In this document: piece by piece, positions 42,938 through 56,856 of the stretch | Numbering within the stretch: the first letter of the stretch is position 1 | How the letters are laid out: every line of letters starts with the position of its first letter | From: Piromyces finnis | Taxonomy: Eukaryota > Neocallimastigomycota > Neocallimastigomycetes > Neocallimastigales > Neocallimastigaceae | Length of the DNA: 64,000 nucleotides | Direction: 5' to 3' | Assembly: GCA_002104945.1 (NCBI GenBank) | Contig: MCFH01000078.1 | Location: 21,001-85,000, forward strand | Translations under genes and position numbers: made by a program | The notes under the pieces: generated by a model | What the model was told of the DNA's origin: nothing | Databases searched by the model: none | The model's input: only the letters and a program-made list of their open reading frames with translations

Positions 42938-43573
42938 AATTACTTTTATATACCAACAATTTTCTCCCTCCTTTTATAAGAAAAAGAAGAAAAGGAAAAT
43001 ATTTATTTATTTATTAGAAAAAAAAAAAAACGAAAAAAATACAATAATTTTGTTATATACATTTTTATTTTTTATAATTAGTTTTATATATTTTTAGGAA
43101 AAAAAAAATATTTTATTTATTAATAAATTATTATTCATTTCTTTTAATAAAAACAAACAACAACAACAACAAATATTTTTATCTTTAATAAAAAGTTTTA
43201 TATATAAATATATACCATTTTATAAAATGTGAATGAAATGTTTAATAAAAAATAAATTTCTAATAAGAATGTGTCTTTTTTTTTTTTTTTTTCTATATTT
43301 AAAAAAAATTATAATTTAAAATTTTAAAATTTTTAAAATTAATAAAATCTAAATTTTTTTTTAATTTTTTTTTTTTGGTAAAAATGATCCCTGAATAAAA
43401 AAAAATCTTTTTAAAAGTGTATCATTCATTTTTTTTTTTTTAAAGTAATCATAGTAATAATTATAAAATAAAATAATAACGACAGAGATAATCAGCAACT
43501 ATTATAAAATTATTATTTATATATAAATTGTCATAAGCATTAATCATTTTTAATTAAAATATTAAAAATAATT
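42938..43573. other. A/T-rich intergenic region
   Basis: Short gap between Med31 and the BRO1-domain gene. Poly(A)/poly(T) runs and a (CAA)n tract near 43155-43171; no feature otherwise. Confidence 0.55.
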
Positions 43574-46500
43574 ATGTCAAATGAAATAAATAAATCTTTA
43601 ACTTCGTTATTCGACCAAGTATTATCATTACCTAATTCACGTATATCATCCGTAGGAGATCGTTTATCCTTTTTATCGGTGCCTTTAAAATGTTGTTATT
43701 ACAAGAATAAAATTTCAAATAATATTAATAATGAAAATCAATATTTAGATTATAAAAAGGTGTTAATTCCTTATTTTGAAAAGAAAAAGAAAAATAAAAA
43801 ATTAGGTAAATTTTTATTTTATCTATTTTAAAAAAAAGAACGGTTTTTATTAGTTTCTTTTAATAAAATGATGAAATAATGATCCTCATGTATTATAGAT
43901 AGATATATAAATAGATAGATAGATATATTATATATATATATAGGATTGATTAACTTATAAAATAATATTATATATGAATTGTTATTAACTATTTTTAATT
44001 ATTTTATATATGACGATATTAATTATATATATATATATATATAATTCTTTCTTTCTTTTCTTTTTCTCATTCTCCTTTTCTTTCTTTCTTTTTTTTTTTT
44101 TTAACTTCTGAATTATTGAATTTTTTCTTTTTTATTTATTATTCATTTTAATCATTAATGAAAAAAAATAAATATAAATAAAAATAATGAATATCACAAT
44201 TCAAAATATCATCCTAAACTATATTAATTTTTTTTTATTATTAATAATGGATGTGAAGAGGAATTACAAAATGTTCAAATCCCCGATGATTCTCAATGGC
44301 AATTGCTAAATCAATTAAGAATTGATGCATCAACACCAGAGAAATCTGAAAATGGTGCTGAAAAAATTATGAAGTACTTTTTTTTTTTTTTTTCTTTATT
44401 CTTCAATATATGTTTTGTATTATATATATTTCTTTTTTTTTTTTAATCTTAAAAATTATATGTATTATATATAACCTTTATAATTAAATTTCTTTTTTTC
44501 TTTTTTTTTAATTTCTATAATTATATATATAATTAAAAAAAAAAAGATATTATATGAATTTATTATCATTAGAAAAAAAGTTTCCATTTGGATCAGATAA
44601 AGTATGAACATTGATTTAAACTATTATAAATTTAGTAGTAATTATTATTAATTCCTATACAAATTTACATTAATATTGCAAAAAAAGGTAAAAATTGAAT
44701 TTTCATGGTCAGAAGCCTTTTCTCAAGATAAAACAAGTAAAATAAAAAATAAATATTTTATTTAATTTTTCTTTTTTTTTTTTTTTTTTTTTTAAATAAA
44801 TCAACATTATATTTAAATCTACTTTTTTTTGTTTTGTTTTGTTTTATTAATCTTTATATTAAAAGTGTCAATAAAATCAATTCAATATGAAAAGGCGTCT
44901 GTTCTTTTCAATTTAGGTGCTTTATATTCTCAATTAGGAACAATTCAAAATACTAATACGACCGATGGATTAAAAAAAGCTTCATTTTATTTCCAAGTAA
45001 ATATATATATATATACAAAAATATATACACTATATTTATTATTTAAATAATAATTGAAAAAAGAAAAATAAAAGAAAGAATGGAAAAGAAAAATATATAA
45101 AAAAAAGTTGTTATAGATTAATTCATTAATTATACTATCTGTTATAGAGGAATAAAAACTCAAAAAAAAAAATATTGTCAATAAATAATAAATAATAAAT
45201 AAAATTTTATATTCATTATCTATCTCTATTTTTAATATTAATTTAGAAATCCGCAGGAATATTCACCTATATAAGGGAAAATATTATTAATAGATTTAAA
45301 TTCAAACTTGAAAAATCAAGTGATTTATCCGAAGATAAATTAACTTGTATTATAAACATGTTATTAGCTCAAGCTCAAGAGTGTTATTTTGAAAAAGCCT
45401 TTATAGGTATATTCTTTAATAAAGGAAAAAATATATATATATATATATATATTATAAAAATTTAATTTTTTTTTCTTATTTATATTGTAATTTTTATTTT
45501 AATCTATCTATCTATCTATATATTCTTATTCAATCTATTTATTAATTTATCTATCTAAAAAAAAAAGATAAAATTAGTAGTCCAATTTTATCTATGGTTG
45601 CAGCTCAAACGTCAGATTATTATAAAATTGCGCATGAAAGAACTAAAAAGAATGGTCTTTTTTCAAAATCAATATTTCCAAATTTATGGATTACTCAATT
45701 AATAACAAAGAAATATTTATATGAAGCTATTGCTCATTTTCATTTAAATCCAACTATGACACCAGATAAAGCTTTAGGGGAACGAATTGCTCGTTTAATG
45801 ATCTCTAACAATTTAATTCAACAAACCCTGAAATATTCCAAAAAAATTGGTGGACCGTTAAATGAAGTTGTCAAGGATAATGAAAAAGTCATTTCAAGTG
45901 GTTTAATTATGGCGGAAGAAGCAAATAATTCAAAATACGATCAATTAATCGTTGATGCAAAATTATTATCCCCATTAAAGAAAACACCAAATGCTTTTGT
46001 TAGTCCAATTGAATTTGACAAACAACTTGTGGAAAGTTTAGATACTTTTTATGATATTTTTGTTAATACGGCTGCTACAGAAACTATCCTTTCTGATTCT
46101 TCCAATTCCACTCTTAATGAAGAAAATATTGATGATTATTCCGTAGATGATATTAATAGTAGTATTAATGAATTGAACAAGTAATAATAATATTCATTTT
46201 ATTTAATACATACAAATATACAAATATATTTATGAAAATGTTATTAAATAATAATTCAATTTATTTTGTTTAACATTTCAATTTTATTATTAATTTTAAC
46301 CTATTTCTATATATTTTTTATTTTTTTTTTTAAAAAAATAATGTTTAAAATATTATTAATATATTCTCGTTAAACGTATATAAAGATCAATATTAAACAT
46401 GAATGAAAGTATTAGAGGATTAAATTCGGTAAAAGAAGAAGTTAAAATTATAGTACCAAATAAAAAGGAATTATCTGGAAAAATTGATAAATTAATTGAA

Positions 46501-46690
46501 TCTATTAAACAACAACAACAAATTGAAGCAAAAAATGATAGTTCTGATTTATTAGATAATTTAAGTAATTTTCATTATAATATTAATGATAATATTCAAA
46601 AGGTAATCAATTTACATACAATTTATATATATATATATAATTAAATAATTTAAAAATTAAAAAAGAAAAATAATAATAATAATAACAATA

Positions 46691-46729
<39 letters not shown>

Positions 46730-47049
46730 GAAATATATAATAATTTATATTAATTTTTCATTTATTTTTAAATAATTTATATATATATATATAAAAAGAT
46801 TTATATTTTATTAAATAATATTGATACAAGTGAATTTCCAAATAATCCATCAGTTTTCACTCAAATTACGAAATTAAGATCCCAACTGAATGAAGCAGAT
46901 ATGCAATTTAGAGAAAGATCAAAACCTTTTCAAGATATTATAACTATTTATAATACTGATGTTATAAACTTTTCCATTAAGGATTGGAATGAAGTAAATT
47001 TAATTTTTTATATTAATTATTTAAATATTTAATAGATATATTTTATTGC

Positions 47050-47080
<31 letters not shown>

Positions 47081-47342
47081 TGAAATTATAAATAAATATT
47101 AATAATTTCCTCCCTTTGTTTTTAATAATATTAGGAAGATTTAAGAGATTTATTAAGTTTAGACTATAGTAAAAAAATAAATACTCAAATTGAAGAAGTA
47201 TATAAAAATCATTCCTTTTTAGTTGATGATGTTAATAAATTAAAAGATGATTTTAGTGAATTATCTTTAAGAGTTGATTCTATCAGTAATGGTAATTTTT
47301 TTTTTAACTCAAAAATTAAAATAAAAATAATATAGGGATTCA

Positions 47343-47376
<34 letters not shown>

Positions 47377-49730
47377 AAAAAACACTAAAATTTATTAATT
47401 ATTAAAACTTTTTTTTTTAAATATGAATAGAAAAATTAAAATGTGAAATTGCTAAATTGATAAAAATGAAAAAGAAATTATCGAAAAAAACAAGTGTATG
47501 TTAAAAAAAAAAAAGACATTAGAATAATATTATAAATGATAAAATATAAAAATAATATTTATAATTTTTTATTTTTTTTAATAATTTATTACTATTTATC
47601 TATCCAAATATATATACTATCACTTTATCATTAATAGGGATTAATATCCGAAATTAATAATTTGATTAATGATCTAAATGATCAAAATAAAATAGAAACT
47701 TTCCAAAATAAAGTCATTGCCCTTGAAACTTTCCGTAATCATGCTCAAGAAGAACTTCAAGTATATAAAAGAAATTCCCTTTATTTTTTTAAATATAATT
47801 ACAATTAAAACTATATTATTAAAGAAAAAAAAATTTTTTTATTAATTCTATTTATTATTTAAGAAATGTCAAGAAATATTTGGATTAACAGAAAGTGTTC
47901 TTAATCAATGTTATTATTTACCACTTAATCCTTGTGTTATGGAATTAGTTCCAGAAAAGTATTTAAGAATAAAAAACATTATAATTTTTTATTTTATTTT
48001 AAAAAATCTAATTATATATATATATCTTTTGATCCTACTATTATTAATAAAAAAATATTTTTTTTTTTTTTTTTAAAAAAAGTCTAAGAAAAGAAGCTAA
48101 TGATAATAAAAATAAAGTAATGTATTCAGAACCAGAACCCATGTCTTACTATTCAATGGATAATAATGAATATTATTCATTCCCATCTTCTCCACCATCG
48201 GTACTACCATCCGCACCACCATCAGTACCATTAGTTGCTTCGGCACCGTCGGCACCACCCTCTGCTCCTTCATTTATTAATGAAGATGAGGATTATGAAA
48301 ATGAAGAGTATAATGATAACAAAAACAATAGAGATGAAGAGATATATGATGATGATGATAATGATACTGAAAATAATGATGATACTAATAAAAAAGATTT
48401 CATACAACAACAATATCAACAGAATACCGTTCAAATTAATAATAAATTAGTTGAACCTTCAATAATTAAGAATGAAAATAATAATAAATTCAAAAAAAGT
48501 GAACCTACAAACACTAATACAATGGAAAAACAACCTATTATTAATCCAGTAAAAATTGATATTAAAAATCATATTAGAGGTTAGATTTTTATTTTATACA
48601 TTTAATTTTTTTTGAAAGTAATATTATTAATTTATATGTTTAATTTTTTATTTTTATTATCAAATACAGCAAGTACAGCAAATACACCATTGACAACAAG
48701 TAATGATAATAAGGGAATTAATATAAACAAAATATCAAAAAGAAATACTATTATTGAAAATTACAATAAAACTACCGAAATAAATACCACCACCACCACC
48801 GCTACTACTATCAATAATAATAATAATAGTATAAATAACACTTTAAATAGAAATTCAAAACAAAATGAATTTGCAAGGGTAAAAAAGAGATCATTATCAG
48901 AAAATGTTAATATGTTATCTAGTAATAATAAAGAAAGTGATAATAGCAATATTAATAATAATAACATCATCATCAGTAACAATAACGATAATAATAAAAT
49001 CACAACATCTATAGAAAATAACAATTTATTAAGCTTCTTAAAAGCTAAAAATAGGGTTCATGATAAAAGTAAAAGTGTGAAAGTGGAAAGTGATAAAATT
49101 AATGAAAATAAAATTAATAATGAAATTAATAATAAAGTTAATACTCTTAGTAATAGCATCAACAATAACAATAATAATAAAATTAACACCGTCAACAACA
49201 ACAACAACAATGTAAATATTAATATGAATATTAATAGGAATGCAAATAATAATGTAAATATTTCCTACCTTAAAAATTCAAAATCTGGTATTAGAAGTAA
49301 TCTTGTTAAAAGTAATGTTACCGCAGCAGTAAATGTTAAAGATAATACTGTAAAACAAACTCAAAATACTATGAATAATTATAATGATAATACCACAACT
49401 ATTGGTATTACCACCCTTTTAAATATTATGGATTTCCAAAATGGTCGAATGAAAGGTTTAGAAAATAAACAACATCTTCAAAATTCTCGTAAACCAAATA
49501 ATACAATGAATATGAATATGAATATGAATAATAATATAGTAGATAATAACAAAACAGCAAATTCAAAATCAGCATTTATGATTAAAAGTCCAATTCTTAA
49601 TAATAATAATAATAATAATATCAATAATAATAATAATATGATGGTAAAGGAATCTATTAAACCGGAAGATAAAAATCAAATAAAAAATAAAATTGTGAAA
49701 AAAGCTGTCGTTAAAAATTGGAAACTCTAA
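43574..49730 (+). CDS. BRO1-domain protein of the ALIX/Bro1/Rim20 family
   Basis: Expected to bind ESCRT-III at endosomes (sorting, or pH signalling if Rim20/PalA-like). Exons: 43574-43805, 44259-44373, 44547-44601, 44688-44736, 44866-44996, 45247-45406, 45568-46180, 46386-46602, 46799-46993, 47135-47291, 47431-47495, 47638-47760, 47864-47958, 48083-48579, 48670-49730; about 1254 residues. The BRO1 domain (about 1-390) shows IEFSWSEAFS, YEKASVLFNLGALYSQ, LLAQAQECYFEKA and SDYYKIAHE. A coiled V-domain-like region follows (about 440-735), then a Pro-rich SPPSVLPSAPPSVP stretch near 757-780 and an acidic stretch. The tail of about 350 residues is Asn-rich. The 2nd exon acceptor (GTGAAG) is the weakest junction. 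Bro1 and Rim20 orthologues cannot be separated by eye. Confidence 0.88.
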
Positions 49731-50202
49731 AAAAAACTTTTATAACAAATATTAAAAATAAAAAAATAAAAAAATAAAAATAAAAAAATAAAAATAAAAA
49801 ATATTTATAACATATTAAATTTTTTATTTATATTTATATATTTATATATACTTTGTATAGAGGAATAAATATGAATTTTAAAAAATGGGTAAACAAAAAA
49901 AAAAAAAAAAAATAAAAAATATATTATAAATTATAAGAAAAAAAAATAATAATAATAAAAAATAAAAAATAAAAAAAGATTAAGAAAAATTTTTAAATGA
50001 AAAAGTTTTATCCTTTTTTTAATTTAGAATTAATTTTTAAAGGTATTGATATATTTTATAGAATAAAAGAAAAAAAAATAAAAATTGTATGTATATTATA
50101 GTATATTGTCAATAGTATTTTTATATTTATTTAAACATTAGATGTATAATTCAAATAATATGAATTAAAATAAATTCATCTTTATGATTTTTTTTTTTAA
50201 AC
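49731..50202. other. Convergent intergenic spacer
   Basis: Tail-to-tail gap between the BRO1 gene and FCP1, containing AAATA/AAAAATA runs only; presumably the two 3' UTRs. Confidence 0.6.
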
Positions 50203-51215
50203 TTATTCATCATTATCTTCATCATCATCATCATCTTCTTCTTCAAAAGTTTCTTCTATTCCACTTTCATTATTGATTTGATCATCACTATTGATTCTTT
50301 CTGAATCATCCTCTGTTTCATTATCTTTTATTTCATTTCCATCATCATCATCCTCTTCATCCTCTTCATTATCAGATGTGGCAATAGAACTATCATCTTC
50401 ATTTTCAACCATAGCTTCTAATTCTGCTTCTAAATCATTTGTGGAATCATCATTATCTTCACTGTAATAAGCATTTTCTGAATTTATATTACTATTGGTT
50501 TCACTTTCACTGTAAGATTGACTGATATCCTCAGATTCATCATTTATTGATTGACTATTATCTTCTTCACTATCATCATCTAAATGTTTTTTCTTTTTTT
50601 TATGATCTTCATCACCATTGTCATCCTCTTCTGATTCGGAATTACTGTTTTCATCATCTGAAGAATGAGTTTCATCTGTTTTTGTTGACGATCTTTTTCT
50701 TTTTCCTATTTTTGCTTTTTTAAAGTCTTCATCATTCTCATATTCATCATAATTAAATTGAACATCACCATCTTTACTTATTACTTTAACTTTACCACCA
50801 TATTTATTATCGTCGTTATCATCATTATCATCACTTTCATCGTTATCATCTAATGAGTAATTTGGATCTGGCATATTGTCATTATCATCATCACTTGGGA
50901 AATCACTATCATTGGTAAAACTATCATTATCATTACTATCTCCGATAGCTTCTTCAATTTCCATATCCATATCATCCCATTCATTAGATAATTCATTTAA
51001 ATCAACAAGAGGTTCAGCCATAATGCCCCTTATTATTTTATCATCATCTGTTAATATTTCATCATCAATATGAAAATTAGAATTCATATTAATGTCACTA
51101 TTATCAATGAAATCAAACATTTTTGAATCATCTTCATTAGATTCTGATTCAATGATATACTTTTCTTCGTCTTCTAATTTCCAGTTATATATTGATTGAA
51201 GGAGCCTTACAATGA

Positions 51216-51246
<31 letters not shown>

Positions 51247-51478
51247 CATCAATATTAACAATAATAATAAATAAAAAGTTGCTGTAGGAACAACAATAAA
51301 AGAAAATAACATAAAAGAAATGTTGAAAAAAAAAAAAAAAGATTAAATAATAATTAAAATATTGTATTAACTAATATTTACCATTCTGGTTTTACAATTT
51401 TTATACCAGGTATTCTTCTTGCTTGATTTACTTTAGTTGTACCATTCTAATATGTATAAATAAAAATATATAAAGTTG

Positions 51479-51526
<48 letters not shown>

Positions 51527-53900
51527 TAATATCTATTTTTATATCCATTTCTTTTTTTTTTTGGAATTAATAAATATTATCACATAAATTCAAAAATTCA
51601 AATAAATACCTTTCCTGCTACAACATGTGTTAATTCTGGGTTTACGGTAGTATAAGGTGTACCACCAAACAATATTGTTAAATTCCAGATATCAGTAGTA
51701 CTTGGATCTTGATTTAATGGAATTACACTACTAAATAGAATATTTTTTCCACCTAACACTTTATATCTCATATTTTTCATAATAGCTTGTACGGATATAT
51801 CTTTTTCTTTCTTATCATATTTTTCATAATAGGTTGTATGAATATTTTTTAATACTCTATTTACTACATCTAATTCACGATCATTATCAATTAATAATGA
51901 ACTTTTAGCTATTTCACTTTGTTCTGGAATTGGAATGTCTATTTTATTTTCTTCTTTTTCTTTTCCTTTTGAATCTTCTTTTTTATTATTACTTGTTTTA
52001 TCAGAGGATTGTTCCTTTAAAAATTATTATAAGACATATTAAGATTAAGGTACTAATACATTAGATCTATCAATAGTATATACTATTAAGTTATTTACCT
52101 TTTCTTGTTGTTGTTGTTGTTGACGTTGTATTAATGCAGCTGTATTATTAATATCCCCAATACCAACAAAGAAATTATCTATAGAATAAATCAAATTATA
52201 ATAACACTTAATTATTTTATTTTTCATAATGTCAATTTGGGAATTATTAAAATATAAATATAAATCAGTCTATTTACATGGTTGAACTTTAATGAGATTT
52301 TCAGACCAAGCCCATACATCAGCACGATCATCAATAACTACAACCATAGATTGATCACATGGGAATAGTCTTTGAATACTCTTTAATGCAAAACCTAATA
52401 AATTAATTTTGAGATTTAATAAAAAAAAAAAAAAGATATTATAATATAGCAGCAATAATAATAATAATATTATTATTATTTTATTATTGATATTAATATT
52501 TAAGTTTTAGTTTGTTTAAATAACTATAATAATAAAATAAATAATTAAATAATGATAATGTTATTTTGGAAATAATTTTAAAAAAAAAAACTAACTTCCA
52601 CTTTCATCTCTTGACAAAATTCTATTTCCAAAATATTCAGATGTTGGATCTATTATTTTAGCTATAGCATTAGCATAACTTCTAGTACCCATGGTATAAA
52701 TATGTAATTCATAATATTTATTCATTTCTTTTAAAAATTCTCGAACACCAGGACTATATATATATAAAGAAAAAAAATTAGAATTTTTTTTTTTTAATTT
52801 TATTCATTATATTTTAAATATTTTAATAAATAAATTGAATTTACCGTAATTTTATATAATAAATTGTTGCACTATCTGGTAGTACAAAATGATGAACATC
52901 CTTTAATACTTCATAATTTGGATTATTTGGATCATTTTGCCATTCACCTATAGTAGGATCAATGGTTGCATGTATAATAGTTTGGTCAAGATCCAATATT
53001 AAAGAGAGTTTCTTTTGTTTTATTAATCTACCAGTATTCTCTTTTTCTAACCTTTGTGCTTCCTATTTGTTAAAAAAAAAAAAAAACATAAAACAAAAAA
53101 ACAAATATAATATTAATTTTTCTTTTTCTTTTTTTTTTACTAATAAAAAAATATTTAATCGGTTAATTACGAATATTTTCTCTCTCTTTTTTTTAATATT
53201 ATTTATTTACATACTTGTTGACTAACAAATAATTCAGATGCATCATGTGCCATTCTAATAGTTGCTCTACTTGAATCTGATCCAGCAAAATCATCACTTT
53301 TTTAATAAAATACAAAAATTACCAGTTATTGTTGTTAATAACAAAGGCATTTATTATATATATATTTATATATTTACATTTCTATATTTTAATAATTAGG
53401 TATCAATAAAATATTTAATTAATACATTGAACAGTCTTTTCCACATAAACTACACATTCCTTTCCATTGTACTGCATGACTACAAGGTTCAACAACCTTA
53501 ATTACTGCAAAGCTATTTGTATATATCAATTTTTTTTTATTTTGATAATATAAAATATAGTATTAATGAGTATTTCCTTTTTGAGTATTTCGAAATTTTA
53601 ATGAATAGGGAAAAAAACTTTTTTTTTTTTTTGAGAAATATTCAATTACTTTTTAGTATCAATTACTTGACCAACTTTAATATTAATTTCTTCGATTTTT
53701 CCTAACACAGAACTTCTTAATTCTTCAATATTATTTCTTTCAAAAGAAATTAATTTTTGAGTTTCAGGATTATCCTCTGAAATTTCATATAAACAAATTA
53801 ATGTATTTTTATCGATTTGTTGATCCTTTTCAACTTTAACGGAAATAATTTTTGCAGGAAGATGTTGTTCTGGTATTTCTATTACACTTGTTGTTTCCAT
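50203..53900 (-). CDS. FCP1: RNA polymerase II CTD phosphatase FCP1
   Basis: Dephosphorylates the Rpb1 C-terminal repeats, recycling polymerase II. Exons (minus): 53900-53650, 53512-53426, 53296-53215, 53062-52845, 52753-52596, 52394-52278, 52178-52099, 52014-51610, 51446-51382, 51205-50203; 821 residues. The N-terminus resembles the biotinyl/lipoyl-like FCP1 leader (ISVKVEKDQ, GKIEEINIKVGQVI), followed by a CSH...CSLCG zinc-type motif and SELFVSQQ. The FCPH domain has LILDLDQTIIHA (DxDxT) near 165, PGVREFLKEM, HIYTMGTRSYA, SRDESG and VVIDDRADVW. A BRCT domain (about 405-500) has LFGGTPY and VKPEWL. The last ~310 residues are very acidic Asp/Glu/Ser/Asn repeats with one KRKR patch. Family, domain order and length agree. 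Confidence 0.95.
51479..51526. repeat. (TTA)n microsatellite
   Basis: About 15 TTA units inside the FCP1 intron between 51447 and 51609. Confidence 0.9.
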
Positions 53901-54123
53901 TTTTATTCTTTATTGTATATATGAAATATTATTTTTCGAAAATATAAATTTTCTTTTTTGTTGCAATTTTTTAATTTTATATTCTTTCTATCGTCTTTTT
54001 TTTTTTTTTAATTCCTTTTCTATTATATTAATATATATGTATATAATTATAATATTTATTGTTATTATTCGAATTTATTTTAAAGGAATTTTAAATTATT
54101 ATAAATCTGAAATTTTGAAAATG

Positions 54124-54125
<2 letters not shown>

Positions 54126-54200
<75 letters not shown>

Positions 54201-54201
54201 T
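54126..54201 (+). repeat. (TAA)n microsatellite
   Basis: About 25 uninterrupted trinucleotide units, 225 bases upstream of the FCP1 start. Confidence 0.9.
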
Positions 54202-54716
54202 AATATCTTTTATCGAATCAAATAGATATATATATAAATATTTTTAATACACTTGAACAAGAAAAATGCTTATCGTTTAGACACCTTTTGAAGTTATAAG
54301 TAAAATTGATAAAGGAGGGGGAGAAAATAATTTAATTATATATATATATATATAAAATATTAGAAATTGTATTATTAATATAATGATAATATTAAAGAGT
54401 GTTTTAAATTTAACAATTATTTTTATTCTGTCTTGGTTTATTTATTATTCTTTTTAATTATTAAAAGATTGATCTATTTTTTTATTTTCAATATAAGCAT
54501 ATATATATTTTGTTCTTTCAAACATTTATAATAAATTAAATAGTATTAATATAGGTATAGGAAAATGTTTTTTTTTTTTTTTTTAAATTAAATTTTCTAA
54601 AAAAAAAAAGTTCCAAATTAAATAAAAATGATATATCCCATTTTAATTTATATTCTTTTGATATTGTAAAATAAATTGTTATTTTTATAATAATATTGAA
54701 TCTAAACTGAATAAGC

Positions 54717-54751
<35 letters not shown>

Positions 54752-55139
54752 AAAATGTTTGTATTTTTTCAATATTACGCGAAAAAATATTTAATTATTA
54801 TAATGACTTTATATTTCATTCCTTTAAATTATTTTGTTTATTATAAAAAATATTATAATGAGTAGCAAATAGAGTAAACGATAAACCTATCTGTTATAAA
54901 TATATATCTATATTTTTTATGATTTCTTTGTTGATTTTATTATCAAAATAAAATTACCTTTTTTTTTTTTAAAGAATAAAAAATAAAATTGAAAATATGC
55001 TTTTTTTAAAAAATTTATTTTTATTTGTACTTTTTTGGTATAATTTTTTTTATATAAAATTATTCCTTTTTCTCAAAAAAAAAAAAAAAAAAAAATTAAT
55101 TTTTGACTTGAAATTATGACAGGTAAAAGTGCCAATTTT

Positions 55140-55168
55140 ATGTAATGATACCTTTTATATCATTACAT
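55140..55168. repeat. Inverted repeat, 11-bp arms
   Basis: ATGTAATGATA, 7-base loop, TATCATTACAT. Could form a hairpin; no neighbouring feature explains it. Confidence 0.65.
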
Positions 55169-56286
55169 TAACTAATTTTTAAGAGCATTTTTTAAAAGGA
55201 TAAAAGAAAACAGTTTGGTATTGAAATAAAACGGAGTAAAATTATATTATTATTAATTTAATACTATAATTTTTTAAATATTCAAGTTTTATGTTTCTTC
55301 CACCTTTTGATCAATAAATGTATAATCCATTTCAATTATTATATTATAATTAATAATTTGAAAATTAATGATTATTCAGATATAGAATTTAAACCTTTAA
55401 ACTATAATATAGTTTATATTTCTTAACATAATATAAAGCAATGATTTTTATTGCTTTTATGTCATCCTTTTTACATTAATAAGTTTAATAAAAATTACAA
55501 AAGAAATAAATTCTTTCCTAAAATATGTTTGAAAAAGATATGATAAATAAAAACTCATTTCAAAAAAATAATTAATGTTTGATATATTTTTTTTATTTTA
55601 TTCACCTTTTTCATTTCTTTTTACTTAATATTTAATATTGTTCTTTTTTTTAATTATCATTCTTTTTTTTTTTTTTTTTTTTTTACAATCATTTTAAAAA
55701 AAGACTGAATTATATAAAACAAGGTTTGTATAATAATAAAGTTTATGGAAATATTATATACTTTTTATTTTGAAGGAAATAGAAGAAAGTCCTTTTTATA
55801 CTATAACATTTAAAACTCTCTTTGAGAAAAGTGGATGTTAATTTGTGTGTAATATTCTATGATTAGAAAGAAACAAGCATTCATTATTATATAATACATT
55901 CTATTTGATGATTTCTAATTGATTATTCGATACACACTAAGTATCTTTAAGCATTGGATTATTTTTAAAAATATTGCAATAAAGATATATATATATATAT
56001 ATATTTTTTTTTGTCTGTCCTTATGAATGATTTTCTTTTACCCCTAATTAATTTAACTTTATCGTATTGTTGTTATTGTTATTAAAAATATTTTTAATCT
56101 TTTATGTTGATTTTATATATTCAAAAAATATTTATAACCTATAATTATTACCATTAATGCAGGTGGCAAAGAAGAAATTAAACTTGCTTTTTATAGTTTC
56201 TAATGTACAATTCCTATCTTGAGGATATTCACATTGAGTTTCATAAAGTAAATGAAAAGTGATGTTATATTATTTTGTATTCACCT

Positions 56287-56299
56287 ACTTGATTCTCAA
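56287..56299 (+). repeat. Target-site duplication, left copy (SINE)
   Basis: ACTTGATTCTCAA, identical to 56857-56869, directly against the poly(A) tail of the minus-strand SINE. Confidence 0.9.
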
Positions 56300-56856
56300 T
56301 TTTTTTTTTTTTATTTTTTTTTTAACTTCCGAGTGCATTTCTCCCATCGATCAGAATTAGCTCCAATGGTGGTTCTTAGAGAAACGTTGGCTCATTCCTA
56401 TTGCTAGGTGGTTGTGACCCTCCTGGTCTGTCATACTGTTTCTTCAGCTTCGACGCTCACTTAATCCATGTACATTAGATGCATGTCGTTGTACGATATT
56501 TCACAACTACAATGCTAAGCCTCTTATAGTCAATTTGATCACGTGTCAACCGCCCCCTAATGTTTACACTTAAATTGATTAAGGAATATTATGTGTTTTT
56601 GGCATAGCCTAAGTCACCACTTATTAAGTTCTAATTTGGAATGTACCATGTACACTAGACCCTCTCAGGCCGGCTAGACGAGTGTTATTATCATAGTAGT
56701 AAATTAGAAAGTTCATTTATACTTACCTGAATATCATAACCCAACCCATGGCAAACCCAGTGGGAAAATCCACAGGCACTGACATCTGCGGGGTCGAACC
56801 AGAAGCCTTATGTATGCTAAGGAAACGCCTTAACAACCAGGATAAAAACTGGAACG
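56300..56856 (-). mobile_element. Full-length tRNA-derived SINE
   Basis: A 557-base island, clearly more G+C-rich than its surroundings, bounded by a perfect 13-base direct repeat. On the minus strand it begins near 56856 with a tRNA-like head (A box and B box, see separate entry), runs through about 450 bases of unrelated body without a long open frame, and ends in an A-rich tail of about 24 bases, interrupted by one T, at 56300. Internal polymerase III boxes, A tail and target-site duplication together fit a SINE mobilised by LINE machinery. Only one copy is in this window, so its family size cannot be judged. The body shows no resemblance to the LINE fragment at 16398-17120. Confidence 0.85.
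56785..56850 (-). promoter_or_regulatory. tRNA-like head with polymerase III A and B boxes
   Basis: Minus strand: CCTGGTTGTTAAGGCG resembles the D-arm/A box of Leu/Ser tRNAs. CCTTA-GCATACA-TAAGG can form a 5-bp anticodon-type stem with a 7-base loop. GGTTCGACCCC matches the B box. The acceptor stem is not intact and the base before the anticodon position is not T, so this is a tRNA relic and not a working tRNA. Confidence 0.75.

Larger units (their letters stand above)
53901..56286. other. A/T-rich intergenic region
   Basis: Upstream of FCP1. Contains (TAA)n of about 25 units at 54126-54201, a poly(T) run at 54720-54750 and an 11-bp inverted repeat at 55140-55168. No gene seen. Confidence 0.55.

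Noticed and set aside
48612-48669. ATG-initiated extension MKVILLIYMFNFLFLL before the last BRO1-gene exon, looking like a signal peptide
   Set aside because: It is intron 14 read in frame. The ACAG acceptor at 48669 joins the previous exon in phase, so a separate secreted Asn-rich protein is unlikely.
56785-56850. Functional tRNA gene
   Set aside because: Only the A box, an anticodon-type stem and the B box are recognisable. The acceptor stem does not pair, the base before the anticodon position is not T, and the segment is the head of an inserted SINE.
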